A DNA stretch of 64,000 nt, taken from NCBI GenBank assembly GCA_963741625.1, contig CAVUIT010000002.1, positions 124,001 through 188,000 of the forward strand, read 5' to 3'. Below, one piece after another: positions 58,037-64,000 of the stretch. Within the stretch, counting starts at the first letter, position 1; every line of letters starts with the position of its first letter. The translations under genes and the position numbers were made by a program. This stretch comes from CAWBBA01 sp963741625. GTDB taxonomy: Bacteria; Desulfobacterota; Desulfomonilia; Desulfomonilales; Desulfomonilaceae. The notes under the pieces are model-generated. The model was given only the letters and a program-made list of their open reading frames with translations, made no database searches and had not been told where the DNA came from.

Positions 58037-58289
58037 GGTCTTCCCCTTCTTCGGTCAGAGTGAGACTACTTGTTACCTTTTTTCAATGTGGGTTGCAAGA
58101 GGCCCTGCTCTCTGATATCTAATGATGAGTACCCGTCATGGCCTCAAAAAAAAGATAGTGATGCTTCGGGTCCAAGACAAATCCTGGCCTTGATCGAAAT
58201 CACCATGCCGGTGCCGGGCTCAGCGCTTACGCGGTACACGCTTTCCTGCTGCCAGCGAATTCGAGAAACTCCAAGGGGGCCGAGAATCC

Positions 58290-59348
58290 ATGCCCTTTTT
58301 GCGACGAAACGAAATAGGTTGGAATGAGAGGTTTCGCCGATGTCTGTACTTCTTCTTGAGGGATGAACTGGACAGCGTGCTCGTCACAGAATCGCTCACC
58401 GAATCGTATGCGGCGTTCAAGAACAATAAGAAAGACTATCCATTCGTCGAGATGCGCCACCTCAAACCCAGAGCCAAGATAGTGGGGCCGGAATATCCCG
58501 AGCACCGGCATTTTATCGTGATATTCAACGAGGACACGCTGCCGCCGGAGGCGAAGACTCACATCCGATTCTTCGATTCTAACAGGGTTACAAAGGATAA
58601 CTTGGGCCTTTTCGGCGTATTTGATCTTCATGACGTCTTCCATCAGCGCATGCGCTATTTTGAAGACACCCAGTTCGTCGAGCTGTTGAAGAACCTCCTC
58701 AAAGCGGATTTTGCCTTGCTAATCCAGAGGGACCCCACCATCAAAGCCAGATACAGGTTCGGGCTCACTCATTTTCATGTGCGCATAGACTGGCCCTTAG
58801 CGACCGCCGCCGAGGACCTGGGACGCTGGTTGAGGTATATCTCCAAGAATCTGTATGAGAAAGGCGAAAGGCCGGCTGAGAATCTACAGCAGAAGTTGTA
58901 CGAATATTACGGGTTCCACCATACGGTAGGCGGTAGGCGGACAGCCGCACTGGTAGCCGCGCAGTACATGGCGAGGTTCGATTTTATATCGACCGTATAC
59001 ATTTCCTCTTCAGAAGCCCGCACACTGATTCGTATGTCCGAGCAGGGGATTGCCAAGTACGTGCTTATCAAGATCTCGCCCGAAGACATTAAGGAATTGG
59101 CCAAGACAGTCCAACTCAAAGAAAAGGATTTTATCAAAGCGTATTTGATCGACAAGACTCCAGAATATGGAGTGGGCATTTTTCTCGTGACCTACACCCA
59201 CAATGAGCATTCCTCTGCTCCCGAGGACAGCAAGCTGAGAGAACTGAACCCTGACTATCAGTGGCTCAATGTCGATTTGCAGCTCTTGGTTCCCCCACCT
59301 TCAAGCGGAGACGTGCGCCCCATCCCTTACTCCAGAATTTATACGTGA
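58290..59348 (+). CDS. hypothetical protein
   Basis: 352 residues, soluble, mixed alpha/beta, no signal peptide. Noticeable segments: PEHRHFIVIFNEDTLPPEAK, FGVFDLHDVFHQRMRYFEDT, FGLTHFHVRIDWPLATAAED, YEYYGFHHTVGGRRTAALVA. The paired histidines could be metal or RNA ligands. I recognise no family. The gene is divergent from rpsA and followed by a strong terminator. Confidence 0.72.
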   Translation: MPFLRRNEIGWNERFRRCLYFFLRDELDSVLVTESLTESYAAFKNNKKDYPFVEMRHLKPRAKIVGPEYPEHRHFIVIFNEDTLPPEAKTHIRFFDSNRVTKDNLGLFGVFDLHDVFHQRMRYFEDTQFVELLKNLLKADFALLIQRDPTIKARYRFGLTHFHVRIDWPLATAAEDLGRWLRYISKNLYEKGERPAENLQQKLYEYYGFHHTVGGRRTAALVAAQYMARFDFISTVYISSSEARTLIRMSEQGIAKYVLIKISPEDIKELAKTVQLKEKDFIKAYLIDKTPEYGVGIFLVTYTHNEHSSAPEDSKLRELNPDYQWLNVDLQLLVPPPSSGDVRPIPYSRIYT

Positions 59349-59373
59349 TAAGTGGGAGTTCTTGAAAGGACGT

Positions 59374-59407
59374 CCGGGGAAAACTTTCTGCCGAAAGTTT
59401 CCCCCGG
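59374..59407. terminator. strong hairpin between convergent genes
   Basis: CCGGGGAAAACTTTC and GAAAGTTTCCCCCGG pair at 14 of 15 positions around a TGCC loop. It lies between the ends of the hypothetical protein gene and the VOC gene, so it may serve both. There is no clear T-run, so rho-independent action is likely but not certain. Confidence 0.55.
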
Positions 59408-59438
59408 GTTGACTTCACAAACTCTTGAGGTTTTGCAA

Positions 59439-59852
59439 TTACTTCGGAGCCTCAACGCCAGTGATCGCTGATATCACCGCCCCTTGCGGATCTTGAATCA
59501 CGCAGAATCGCCCAACGTCCGGAATGTCCGTCGGTGGGACAAGTATCTTTCCGCCAAGCTCTTCAGCCATTTTGGCTGTGGCATCAACATTGTCAACGGT
59601 TACATAGACACCCCACATCGGCGGCATTCCTTGGGCCTCCGGCGGGGTTGCCATGATACCCCCGACATCCGTTCCACCGACCTTTACCAAAGTGTACGTC
59701 ATGCCTTCCATGTGCATCTCTTCCGTGGTCCATCCGAAGAGCTTCGTGTAAAATTTCAGCGCGCCAGGCACGTCCGTTGTCATCAATTCGGACCAGCAAA
59801 AGGCCCCGTGCTGCTTAATAAAGTCCTCATGCCCTTTGAATTTTTCTTCCAT
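59439..59852 (-). CDS. VOC (glyoxalase-fold) family protein
   Basis: 137 residues, two beta-alpha-beta-beta-beta repeats: CWSELMTTDVPGALKFYTKL and WGVYVTVDNVDATAKMAEEL, closing with DPQGAVISAI. This matches the antibiotic-resistance/bleomycin-type branch of VOC proteins that bind small ligands or metal. A Glu in FCVIQDPQGA replaces the usual metal acid. GGGGGAC precedes ATG 59852. Enzyme activity is uncertain. Confidence 0.85.
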   Translation of the reverse strand: MEEKFKGHEDFIKQHGAFCWSELMTTDVPGALKFYTKLFGWTTEEMHMEGMTYTLVKVGGTDVGGIMATPPEAQGMPPMWGVYVTVDNVDATAKMAEELGGKILVPPTDIPDVGRFCVIQDPQGAVISAITGVEAPK

Positions 59853-60163
59853 GTTGTCCCCCTTTTGTAAGCAATATTATTGCTTGGACTAATTGCCCGG
59901 TGAAAAGTTCAACGTGATCATAGTGTAGTGTTTCACAAGTAGTAGACGTTCAGCGGCAAAAAAGATTCACCGCAGAGTGCGCCGAGAACGGGGAGAGGAA
60001 ATAGGGATGCAAGCCACCGCATAATCCAACGAGGTACCCAGCCAACGTTGCCGTCAATGCCATAGGCCCAAATCCGCCGTGCCTCAACTGATGAGAAAGC
60101 ATAGAAAACAGGATCTCTGCGGTCTCTGCGATCTCCGCGGTGAACCATTTCCCTTTAGTTATT
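59853..60163. other. intergenic region with an inverted repeat pair
   Basis: No gene. Two halves of a repeat lie at 59968-60000 (TTCACCGCAGAGTGCGCCGA) and 60111-60145 (CTCTGCGATCTCCGCGGTGA) in opposite orientation, a common 'CACCGCAGAG' element. Confidence 0.5.
59968..60145. repeat. inverted repeat pair (CACCGCAGAG type)
   Basis: Outer arms TTCACCGCAGAGTGCGCCGA and GATCTCCGCGGTGAACC are inverted with respect to one another. They bracket about 110 bases of unique sequence. Confidence 0.6.
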
Positions 60164-60643
60164 TTAGAGGGGCTCCCGACACAGCAAGAGATTCAGCGCT
60201 TTCATGGTCATTACTACTTCGTGGTGTTGGTTCAACACCTCGATATGCGAGTGAAGGATTCCCCGGTCCGGCTTTGAGCGTGACCGCTTGACCTCGTGTA
60301 CGGTCACGCGCAGGACGAGCCTGTCGCCCGGCCGCACAGGCTTGAGCCAACGCAGTGCATCAACGCCGGGTGAGCCCAGACTTGCCACGTGCGAGAGGTA
60401 ATGGTCAACAAAGAGCCGCATCATGAGGCTCGCTGTGTGCCAGCCGCTGGCGATCAGGCCGCCAAACGCGGACTGCTTCGCGGCTTCCGGATCTGTATGA
60501 AAAGGCTGCGGGTCGAAGCGCTTCCCGAACTCGATGACTTCAGCTTCCTCGACGACGATTCCATCGAACTCGTGAACCGCTCCGGCCACATAATCCTCGA
60601 AGTAGCGGTCTTCAACCGGAGTGGTGAAAGTTCCATTGTTCAT
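60164..60643 (-). CDS. MaoC-like hot-dog dehydratase
   Basis: 159 residues from ATG 60643, with GGGAGC just before it (an ATG at 60664 is weaker). The MaoC hydratase motif FDPQPFHTDPEAAKQSAFGG holds the catalytic Asp-His pair, followed by GWHTASLMMRLFVDHYLS. Such enzymes hydrate enoyl-CoA. No acyl-CoA partners are adjacent; the flavodoxin-fold gene lies upstream on the same strand. Confidence 0.88.
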   Translation of the reverse strand: MNNGTFTTPVEDRYFEDYVAGAVHEFDGIVVEEAEVIEFGKRFDPQPFHTDPEAAKQSAFGGLIASGWHTASLMMRLFVDHYLSHVASLGSPGVDALRWLKPVRPGDRLVLRVTVHEVKRSRSKPDRGILHSHIEVLNQHHEVVMTMKALNLLLCREPL

Positions 60644-60734
60644 AAAGCTCCCTGAGTAATCCACACGCTGTGACCGGGTGTGGTTGTGTACCTGGATCCG
60701 TGGATGTCCTAGCCGACAAGAGCTTCACTCTATA

Positions 60735-61325
60735 TTATGGGAACAACTTGTTCATGGTTTGCCTTACTTCGGCCAACCAGGCTTTCCGTTCCTCTTCAGT
60801 GCTTGTAACGACAATAGTGAACATCCTTCGGTAAGTATTGGCGACTCCGCAAAGATCGAAAATACAATTCTTCCACAGGGTTTCAAGTGGATCGCCAAAG
60901 ACTCTCTTTTCCCTTTCGGTTTCGGTGTTCGAGGTATTGAATACTACGGCAGATCCGGCCTTTAGTAGTCCGTTGGGTATTCCTTCACCTTCATCGCCGT
61001 CCAGAAACTCGTATGCGCAACCTGGACGTATTACTCTGTCAATCCAGCCTTTCAATATTGCCGGAGGCTGTCCCCACCAGTTCGGATGCACAATGACTAT
61101 GCCTTCCGCTTCTGAGATTTCCTTACAGTGAATAGCTATCTCTTCCGGCAAGGCCGCATCTCTTGGTATTTCCGCGGCTGGAAGTATCGGATCGAACTTT
61201 TCTGCGTACAGATCATGGAAGTAGACTTCATGTCCATTCTGTCTTAGCTGTTCAACCGCGGTAAGCGCTATCGCATGATTGAAGCTCCCCTTTTGGGGAT
61301 GAGCAAGAATGACAAACACCTTCAC
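60735..61325 (-). CDS. NAD(P)H dehydrogenase (quinone)-type flavoprotein
   Basis: 196 residues, flavodoxin-like fold: LAHPQKGSFNHAIALTAVEQ (FMN phosphate site), VHPNWWGQPPAILKGWIDRV (signature of the NQO/KefF/MdaB group), RPGCAYEFLDGD. It would reduce quinones with NAD(P)H by two electrons. Intact length. Upstream of the MaoC gene and downstream of nikR on the same strand. Confidence 0.88.
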   Translation of the reverse strand: MKVFVILAHPQKGSFNHAIALTAVEQLRQNGHEVYFHDLYAEKFDPILPAAEIPRDAALPEEIAIHCKEISEAEGIVIVHPNWWGQPPAILKGWIDRVIRPGCAYEFLDGDEGEGIPNGLLKAGSAVVFNTSNTETEREKRVFGDPLETLWKNCIFDLCGVANTYRRMFTIVVTSTEEERKAWLAEVRQTMNKLFP

Positions 61326-61406
61326 AGTGCGCGTTGCCTTTCAGGTGAACCACATGAGGCGAGCAGAACCGCGCGGACTTCAGTAAGCGGCCGGGCGGGA
61401 TTGATG

Positions 61407-61826
61407 CTAATCCAATTCCTTGCCGGTGGTGGTCATGGTGATCTTGCCGTGCTTAACGCCACGGGTGGAGATGAGTAGTTCCCCCGCCTTTTTCACCTCC
61501 GTTGGCGCTCCCCTCATAATCAGCACTTCCAGGCAATTATGCTGGTCCAGATGCACGTGAACCGAGGAAATGATAAGGTCGTGTTTTCTATGCTGAATCT
61601 CGGTGAGTTTCTGGGCGAGCTCGCTCTGCTCATGGTTGTACACCACGGTCACAGTGCCGACGACGTCCTCTGCCAAACGGCTCCACTCGTCCTCGACAAA
61701 GCGATTCCTTATGAGATCCCTGATAGCTTCAGACCGGTTGGTGTAACCCTGCTCCGCAATAAGGACGTCGAACTTGTCCAGCAGGTCGTCAGGTATGGAT
61801 ACTCCGAACCGCACAAGATCGGCCAT
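61407..61826 (-). CDS. nikR: nickel-responsive regulator NikR
   Basis: 139 residues. N-terminal ribbon-helix-helix (VRFGVSIPDDLLDKFDVLIA, NRSEAIRDLIR) and C-terminal ACT-like metal domain. The nickel ligands are conserved: His79, His90, His92 and Cys98 in HDLIISSVHVHLDQHNCLEV. Nickel-loaded NikR represses nickel uptake genes, none of which is in the window. A clear GTATGA-type operator was not seen. Confidence 0.93.
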   Translation of the reverse strand: MADLVRFGVSIPDDLLDKFDVLIAEQGYTNRSEAIRDLIRNRFVEDEWSRLAEDVVGTVTVVYNHEQSELAQKLTEIQHRKHDLIISSVHVHLDQHNCLEVLIMRGAPTEVKKAGELLISTRGVKHGKITMTTTGKELD

Positions 61827-62022
61827 CTTGATACACCCCTCACAATTTGAGAATCGGATTGGAAATAGCGAGCGTGCAAGATTCTCGAAGGATAGTATAC
61901 ACCCACATCGGCAGATTGCGAGAGTGAGAATTGTGTAAAAAAAAGGATACGGAAGATCCGGCAGGATCGGGGTTATGGAAAGCCTCTTTCGCTATTCAAC
62001 AGCGGTTCAACCAACGGCCCGG

Positions 62023-62382
62023 TTATTCGCTCTCTTCTTCTGTTCGCCGCTTTTCAATATTGTTGATGATGCACTCGGCCCATGAATCAGCAACCTTATA
62101 AACCATTTCAAGGCCCTGCCTGGTGGAAGTGATGATGCCTCGGCTCTTGAGATGGATAAGGTGCTGGGACACAGTCGCCTGGTGTAAGCCCAAGCATTCC
62201 TGCATGTTCTTGACGTTACATCCCCCCACCTTGAGCAGCCCATACACGATCTTCAACCGAATCGGATGCCCAAGCGCTTTGAAGATTTCAGCTTCCCTCG
62301 AGAACTCCATCTTCTTTATCTCATTAAAAAGCTGATCCAGATCCTCTTTATCCTCTCTTGCCATTCCTACTGCAGGGTTCAT
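62023..62382 (-). CDS. ArsR-family transcriptional regulator
   Basis: 119 residues from ATG 62382 with GGAAGG before it. Winged helix: AEIFKALGHPIRLKIVYGLL, GGCNVKNMQECLGLHQATVS, HLIHLKSRGI. Cys residues in and near the DNA-recognition helices (GGCNV, QECLG) could sense metal or redox state, like the ELCVCDL site of ArsR proteins. It is 24 nt downstream of the small selenoprotein gene, so the two share a transcript. Confidence 0.88.
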   Translation of the reverse strand: MNPAVGMAREDKEDLDQLFNEIKKMEFSREAEIFKALGHPIRLKIVYGLLKVGGCNVKNMQECLGLHQATVSQHLIHLKSRGIITSTRQGLEMVYKVADSWAECIINNIEKRRTEEESE

Positions 62383-62406
62383 CTGTCTCACCTTCCATCA
62401 AAAGTC

Positions 62407-62562
62407 CTAGCTTCTTTGAGCCTCACTCTTTGTCTTTTCTTCCACCCGGTCCCCGGATGAGCATGCCGACGACATTCAGGTAGAAACACCCAGGCGAGGG
62501 AGTATCCATTTATTCAGTGCGAACCATCCAGCCACGATTGCTATCAAGGGCCACACGTCCAT
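62407..62562 (-). CDS. 51-residue membrane-anchored probable selenoprotein (TGA at codon 29)
   Basis: ATG 62562 follows GAAGGAG by 10 nt. The frame gives MDVWPLIAIVAGWFALNKWI, a transmembrane helix, then LPRLGVST, TGA (62476-62478), MSSACSSGDRVEEKTKSEAQ and stop TAG at 62407-62409. The TGA lies five residues before a Cys, giving a redox-type U-x4-C motif (UMSSAC). A hairpin follows. Without read-through a 28-residue peptide would end just after the helix, which is less sensible. The gene is between a TlpA-like thioredoxin and an ArsR regulator. I recall similar small Cys- or Sec-containing membrane proteins (GVPTCMS-like) but cannot name the family. Confidence 0.6.
62443..62459 (-). promoter_or_regulatory. 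SECIS-like hairpin after the TGA of the small selenoprotein
   Basis: CATCCGG and CCGGGTG form a seven-pair stem (one wobble) around a GGA loop that begins 24 nt after the TGA. The position and a G at the start of the loop fit the bacterial SECIS pattern. Confidence 0.42.
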
Positions 62563-62621
62563 GTGTTTGTCACTCCTTCGACCCGGCCATCGGGGATTTT
62601 CCAGGCGGGTCAGTCTAGATG

Positions 62622-62650
62622 CCGCCGCAAATCAGGGGATTATTTGCGGT
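62622..62650. promoter_or_regulatory. inverted repeat in the thioredoxin-selenoprotein gap
   Basis: GCCGCAAAT and ATTTGCGGT flank a short centre. It could be an operator for the ArsR regulator encoded downstream, or an attenuator hairpin. Confidence 0.3.
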
Positions 62651-62730
62651 GGGGTCCGAGGAAGGGCTTTTTGCATGAAGCTTCTCCCCGGTCACTCCCA
62701 AAAAAAACTTCGTGGGTCTTGCAACTGCTC

Positions 62731-63480
62731 CTACCGGCCCGCGGCTGCTGTCCTGCCGGGACTGCGATCAAACCCCAGGCTTCGGCTCAGGGGGTTAGTC
62801 AAGAGACGGTCGAGCCAAGGCGGCAGTTCGTATTCCGAATCGAAACGAGGCTCGGACTTTGCAATTCCCACGAGCCCGGACAGCCATTTACGAACCGAGG
62901 GGGTGTTCCAGGGGGCGAGTCCCATGTGAGCGGCGACTACCTGCCCCTCTTTGTTGATGACATAGCTGGACGGAAAACCCTTTATCTCGTAAATCGCTTC
63001 CTTTTGTTCGTTGACAATGTAATAACCCATGAGGCGTCCCTTGACCACGTTTTCCACCACCGCCTGCCTTCCCTCGGGTCGGGACGCAATGATCAACTCG
63101 CCGCCGTTGGATTTGCCGTAGGACATGACCCATGAAGGTTGGTCCCAAAGGTTGACGCAGACTACCTTCAGATCATCAGTATTCATGGATTGAAGCATGT
63201 TTTTCAGGTGACCCTTCTCCATGCCGCAATACTGGCAGTCTTTCCTCCAGAAATTGAGGACCACCACTTTGCCTTTCAAGCCGGAAAGGCTCACAACCCT
63301 CCCATCCGGCGTCCCCATTTTGAGGTCGTTGGCAATCGGGGGGTTCTTGAAAAACTGGAAGGCCGCCTCCGCGGAGGCTCCGGCTGCGCCTGCCGGACAA
63401 AGACCGCCAGGAAGCAAACCGGCGACGACAATTATTGCAAAAGCAGCCGAAATGACATTAGTTTTGTTGGCGAGAAGCAA
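62731..63480 (-). CDS. TlpA-like periplasmic thioredoxin
   Basis: 249 residues, TTG 63480 with GAGGAGG just upstream. Signal peptide (NVISAAFAIIVVAGLLPGGL) and a thioredoxin-fold domain: VVVLNFWRKDCQYCGMEKGH with active-site CQYC, then FPSSYVINKEGQVVAAHMG. The Cys pair, export and the ResA/TlpA layout suggest disulfide reduction in the periplasm. The C-terminal PWLDRLLTNPLSRSLGFDRS extends beyond the fold. The gene precedes the selenoprotein gene and is probably its redox partner. Confidence 0.88.
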   Translation of the reverse strand: MLLANKTNVISAAFAIIVVAGLLPGGLCPAGAAGASAEAAFQFFKNPPIANDLKMGTPDGRVVSLSGLKGKVVVLNFWRKDCQYCGMEKGHLKNMLQSMNTDDLKVVCVNLWDQPSWVMSYGKSNGGELIIASRPEGRQAVVENVVKGRLMGYYIVNEQKEAIYEIKGFPSSYVINKEGQVVAAHMGLAPWNTPSVRKWLSGLVGIAKSEPRFDSEYELPPWLDRLLTNPLSRSLGFDRSPGRTAAAGR

Positions 63481-63581
63481 TTTCCCTCCTCAAGAAGACA
63501 TCCTCATCAATATTTAAATATCTGAATATCCGCTTTTTGTCAAGAGCTTTTTCCCAGTAAATTGCTCAGGCATCATCTAGC

Positions 63582-64000
63582 TCATTTGAACAGCTCATAC
63601 TGCACAGGCCGCGGCCGATGTCGTCCGTCAAGCGGGTCAATAAACTCGCAGATAGATGGATCAATCGCCTTCAGAAATCTGGACCGGGGGTTCTCGACCT
63701 TGAGGCCGTGAAGCGTTCTGGCATGAGCCCTGGTTATGAACAGTTCGTGCTCGGCCCTGGTCATGGCCACGTAGAGAAGTCGGCGCTCTTCATCCACATC
63801 CGGGGGGCGCCCCTTCGATTCACCCGGCGGGCTGTACGGGATTATACCTTCTTCGCATCCGGCTATGAAAACTATCGGAAACTCCAAGCCCTTGGAAGCA
63901 TGGATGGTCATTAGAGTAACGGCTTCCGCGCGCGGGTCCAACGCCTCGGCCTCTTCTGACGGACTGGACCGGCGGGCTCGCTGGTAAGGAATCCCCGACG
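63582..64000 (-). CDS. UvrD/PcrA-type helicase, C-terminal part, truncated by window edge
   Basis: The last about 139 residues of a superfamily I DNA helicase. Motif V/VI regions are visible: LMTIHASKGLEFPIVFIAGC and ERRLLYVAMTRAEHELFITR, with catalytic Arg in the latter. The end is QYELFK. The gene continues past the right edge. The helicase unwinds DNA in repair or replication restart; the exact member (UvrD, PcrA or Rep) cannot be set from this part. Confidence 0.9.
   Translation of the reverse strand, partial: SGIPYQRARRSSPSEEAEALDPRAEAVTLMTIHASKGLEFPIVFIAGCEEGIIPYSPPGESKGRPPDVDEERRLLYVAMTRAEHELFITRAHARTLHGLKVENPRSRFLKAIDPSICEFIDPLDGRHRPRPVQYELFK

Noticed and set aside
56933..58063. Long plus-strand frame (376 codons) opposite rpsA
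   Set aside because: Exact antisense of a well-conserved S1 gene; composition follows from its codon usage.
1..64000. CRISPR arrays, rRNA, tRNA or phage genes
   Set aside because: No regularly spaced repeats, no cloverleaf sequences and no structural phage proteins were seen on either strand.

Overview
The window looks like a chromosomal stretch of an anaerobic or facultative Gram-negative bacterium, most likely a member of Desulfobacterota (former Deltaproteobacteria). The reasons are a DUF6125-like gene, a carboxybiotin-decarboxylase beta/gamma pair, a TRAP carboxylate transporter, Fe-S proteins, NikR, dense short palindromic repeats and probable selenocysteine use. This placement is inference. 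I saw no rRNA, tRNA, CRISPR array or prophage.

Layout. 0.4-3 kb: a hisD paralogue with altered active site, moaC and a DUF6125-like gene broken by an in-frame TAA, overlapping as one operon. 3-5 kb: a TPR protein and a single-domain response regulator. 5-12 kb: an FCD/GntR regulator, TRAP transporter dctPQM, a malonyl-CoA-synthetase-like ligase, then divergent genes for a decarboxylase beta subunit and a tiny gamma-like subunit; together they suggest malonate or dicarboxylate use. 12.5-25.7 kb: a surface-polysaccharide locus (GDP-fucose synthesis, three glycosyltransferases, methyltransferases, SGNH hydrolase copies, a sugar-1-P transferase and an O-antigen polymerase/ligase) with an IS5-type remnant and a 260-bp duplication. 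25.8-30.6 kb: queF, a broken EcfT gene, a cyclic-nucleotide-binding Ser/Thr kinase and a 4Fe-4S protein. 30.8-37.7 kb: frameshift-rich genes for an old-yellow-enzyme-type reductase, a MerB (alkylmercury lyase) family protein, membrane proteins and a cyclase/AAA/TPR signalling protein. 38-49 kb: small exported and unknown proteins, a two-gene histidine-kinase system, metY, a His-rich protein, a membrane-anchored amidotransferase and a K+ channel. 49-58 kb: hpt, tsaD, an AAA+ ATPase and a PspA/IM30 protein, a HAD phosphatase, an ABC-2 exporter and ribosomal protein S1. 58-64 kb: an unknown protein, VOC, MaoC and flavodoxin-fold enzymes, nikR, an ArsR regulator, a 51-residue probable selenoprotein, a TlpA-like thioredoxin and the end of a UvrD-type helicase.

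The most unusual signal is selenocysteine. In the MerB-family gene (32060-32764) two TGA codons fall exactly where the two catalytic cysteines of MerB (Cys96 and Cys159) should be. Each is followed about 18-20 nt downstream by a small hairpin with a GGU-containing loop, as in bacterial SECIS elements. A third TGA lies in a small membrane protein (62407-62562) beside a thioredoxin and an ArsR regulator, again followed by a hairpin.

Many genes in the middle of the window carry single-base indels. Because one of them is tsaD, which is normally essential and would lose a metal ligand, part of this pattern is probably sequence error rather than gene decay. I list such genes as frameshifted, giving the extent of the whole reading.
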